From Actinomycetota bacterium (GTDB lineage: Bacteria; Actinomycetota; Actinomycetes; Nanopelagicales; Nanopelagicaceae): DNA of 6,176 nt. The notes beneath the pieces are model-generated. The model was not told the DNA's origin and made no database searches. It worked only from the letters and a program-made list of their open reading frames with translations. The stretch lies in NCBI GenBank assembly GCA_010032085.1, contig RGYL01000053.1, forward strand, positions 1-6,176, read 5' to 3'. Shown piece by piece: positions 5,668-6,176 of this stretch. The first letter of the stretch is position 1; every line of letters starts with the position of its first letter. The translations under genes and the position numbers were made by a program.

Positions 5668-6176
5668 ATGAGTAATTTTCGAGATTTCTTAAGGCCTGCG
5701 CGCACAGTTCCGACTACTAAGTGGACTGCAAGACATCTCTGGGATCTCTCCTTTACCGGAGTTCTAATTCTCTTTATCGGTCTGACGATTCTCGGTTTAG
5801 GTGGCGCCCTAGTTGTACGAGCAAATCTAGGTAATGCCCCTTGGACTGTATTTGCAGAGGGAATCTCAATTCAATCTGGATTATCAATCGGTACCGCTTT
5901 CTTCCTTAGCTCTTGTCTAGTTTTACTTCTATGGATTCCACTTGCTATCAAGCCAGGATTCGGCACAATCGCAAATGCAACTTACTTTGCGATTGTTCTT
6001 GATTGGGCGCTTGGTTGGATGAATTCACCATCCTCACAAGTTTTGGAATATCTAATGCTCATTGCCGGTATTGCCTGTGTCGGTCTTGGCTCAGCGATCT
6101 ATATGACATGTGGACTTGGTGGTGGACCAAGAGATGGCCTCTTGATGGGATTGATAAAGCGGACCGGCGTTCGAAT
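5668..6176 (+). CDS. YczE/YitT-type integral membrane protein, partial (C-terminus beyond right edge)
   Basis: An open frame of 169 codons from ATG 5668 to the window end encodes a polytopic membrane protein. After a basic, presumably cytoplasmic N-terminus (residues 1-27) there are hydrophobic segments at about 29-50, 73-93, 99-117 and 126-147. Two motifs resemble the YczE/YyaS/YitT family of uncharacterised membrane proteins: RANLGNAPW (51-59) and GLGGGPRDGLLMGL (149-162), which look like an internal duplication of a G-x-G-x-x-P-W/R-D/T unit. The start lies 8 nt after the aldolase stop but lacks a clear ribosome binding site, so it may rely on coupling. The frame is closed upstream by TAA at 5653-5655, leaving ATG 5668 as the only reasonable start. 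A transport role for the pathway substrate is possible but is not shown by the sequence. Confidence 0.85.
   Translation, partial: MSNFRDFLRPARTVPTTKWTARHLWDLSFTGVLILFIGLTILGLGGALVVRANLGNAPWTVFAEGISIQSGLSIGTAFFLSSCLVLLLWIPLAIKPGFGTIANATYFAIVLDWALGWMNSPSSQVLEYLMLIAGIACVGLGSAIYMTCGLGGGPRDGLLMGLIKRTGVR

Noticed and set aside
1..6176. CRISPR array, tRNA/rRNA gene, insertion sequence or phage defence system
   Set aside because: No spaced repeats, no cloverleaf or rRNA-like sequence and no transposase or nuclease motifs were seen; nearly the whole window is metabolic coding sequence.

Overview
The window looks like a stretch of an actinobacterial chromosome with moderate GC. The clearest taxonomic hint is the flavoprotein at 3594-4787: its N-terminus (LNPKRRRL ... 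FDYVDGAAEDE) and its HLDTGI / GRAYMYGLMAGG blocks resemble alpha-hydroxy-acid oxidases of Actinobacteria. Moderate GC, overlapping genes and almost no intergenic DNA would suit a streamlined freshwater actinobacterium of the Nanopelagicales (acI) type. That placement is inference; no marker gene is present.

Layout. Positions 1-939, minus strand: an NAD(P)-dependent malate/L-lactate/ureidoglycolate-type dehydrogenase (Ldh2 family), cut by the left edge. Positions 940-1042: a 103-bp divergent intergenic region with a tandem TTAACAA repeat. Positions 1043-5659, plus strand: four tightly packed genes. They encode a mandelate racemase/muconate lactonizing enzyme-type dehydratase (enolase superfamily), an FGGY carbohydrate kinase (best start TTG at 2140), an FMN-dependent alpha-hydroxy-acid oxidase (4-bp ATGA overlap), and a DHDPS/KDG-aldolase family lyase (2-bp gap). 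From 5668 to the right edge, after an 8-bp gap, comes a YczE/YitT-type membrane protein, cut by the edge.

Working model (inference). The set resembles a sugar-acid degradation locus. A dehydratase makes a 2-keto-3-deoxy acid, the class I aldolase splits it to pyruvate plus an aldehyde, and the kinase and the two 2-hydroxy-acid dehydrogenases/oxidases process substrate or products. The substrate cannot be read from the sequence.

Main surprise. Two of the four operon genes appear to lack an internal segment carrying catalytic residues. The dehydratase loses the last barrel strand region just after GVAYP, by an out-of-frame deletion. Its true C-terminal tail (PGIGTEL ... RWSRLG, stop 2145-2147) survives intact in the +1 frame and overlaps the kinase's TTG start. 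The flavin oxidase lacks, in frame, the block that should carry the SNHGGRQLD active site (catalytic His and Arg). These are either real inactivating lesions, a degenerating locus, or sequence/assembly errors; raw reads would decide. The other genes look intact over the part visible.
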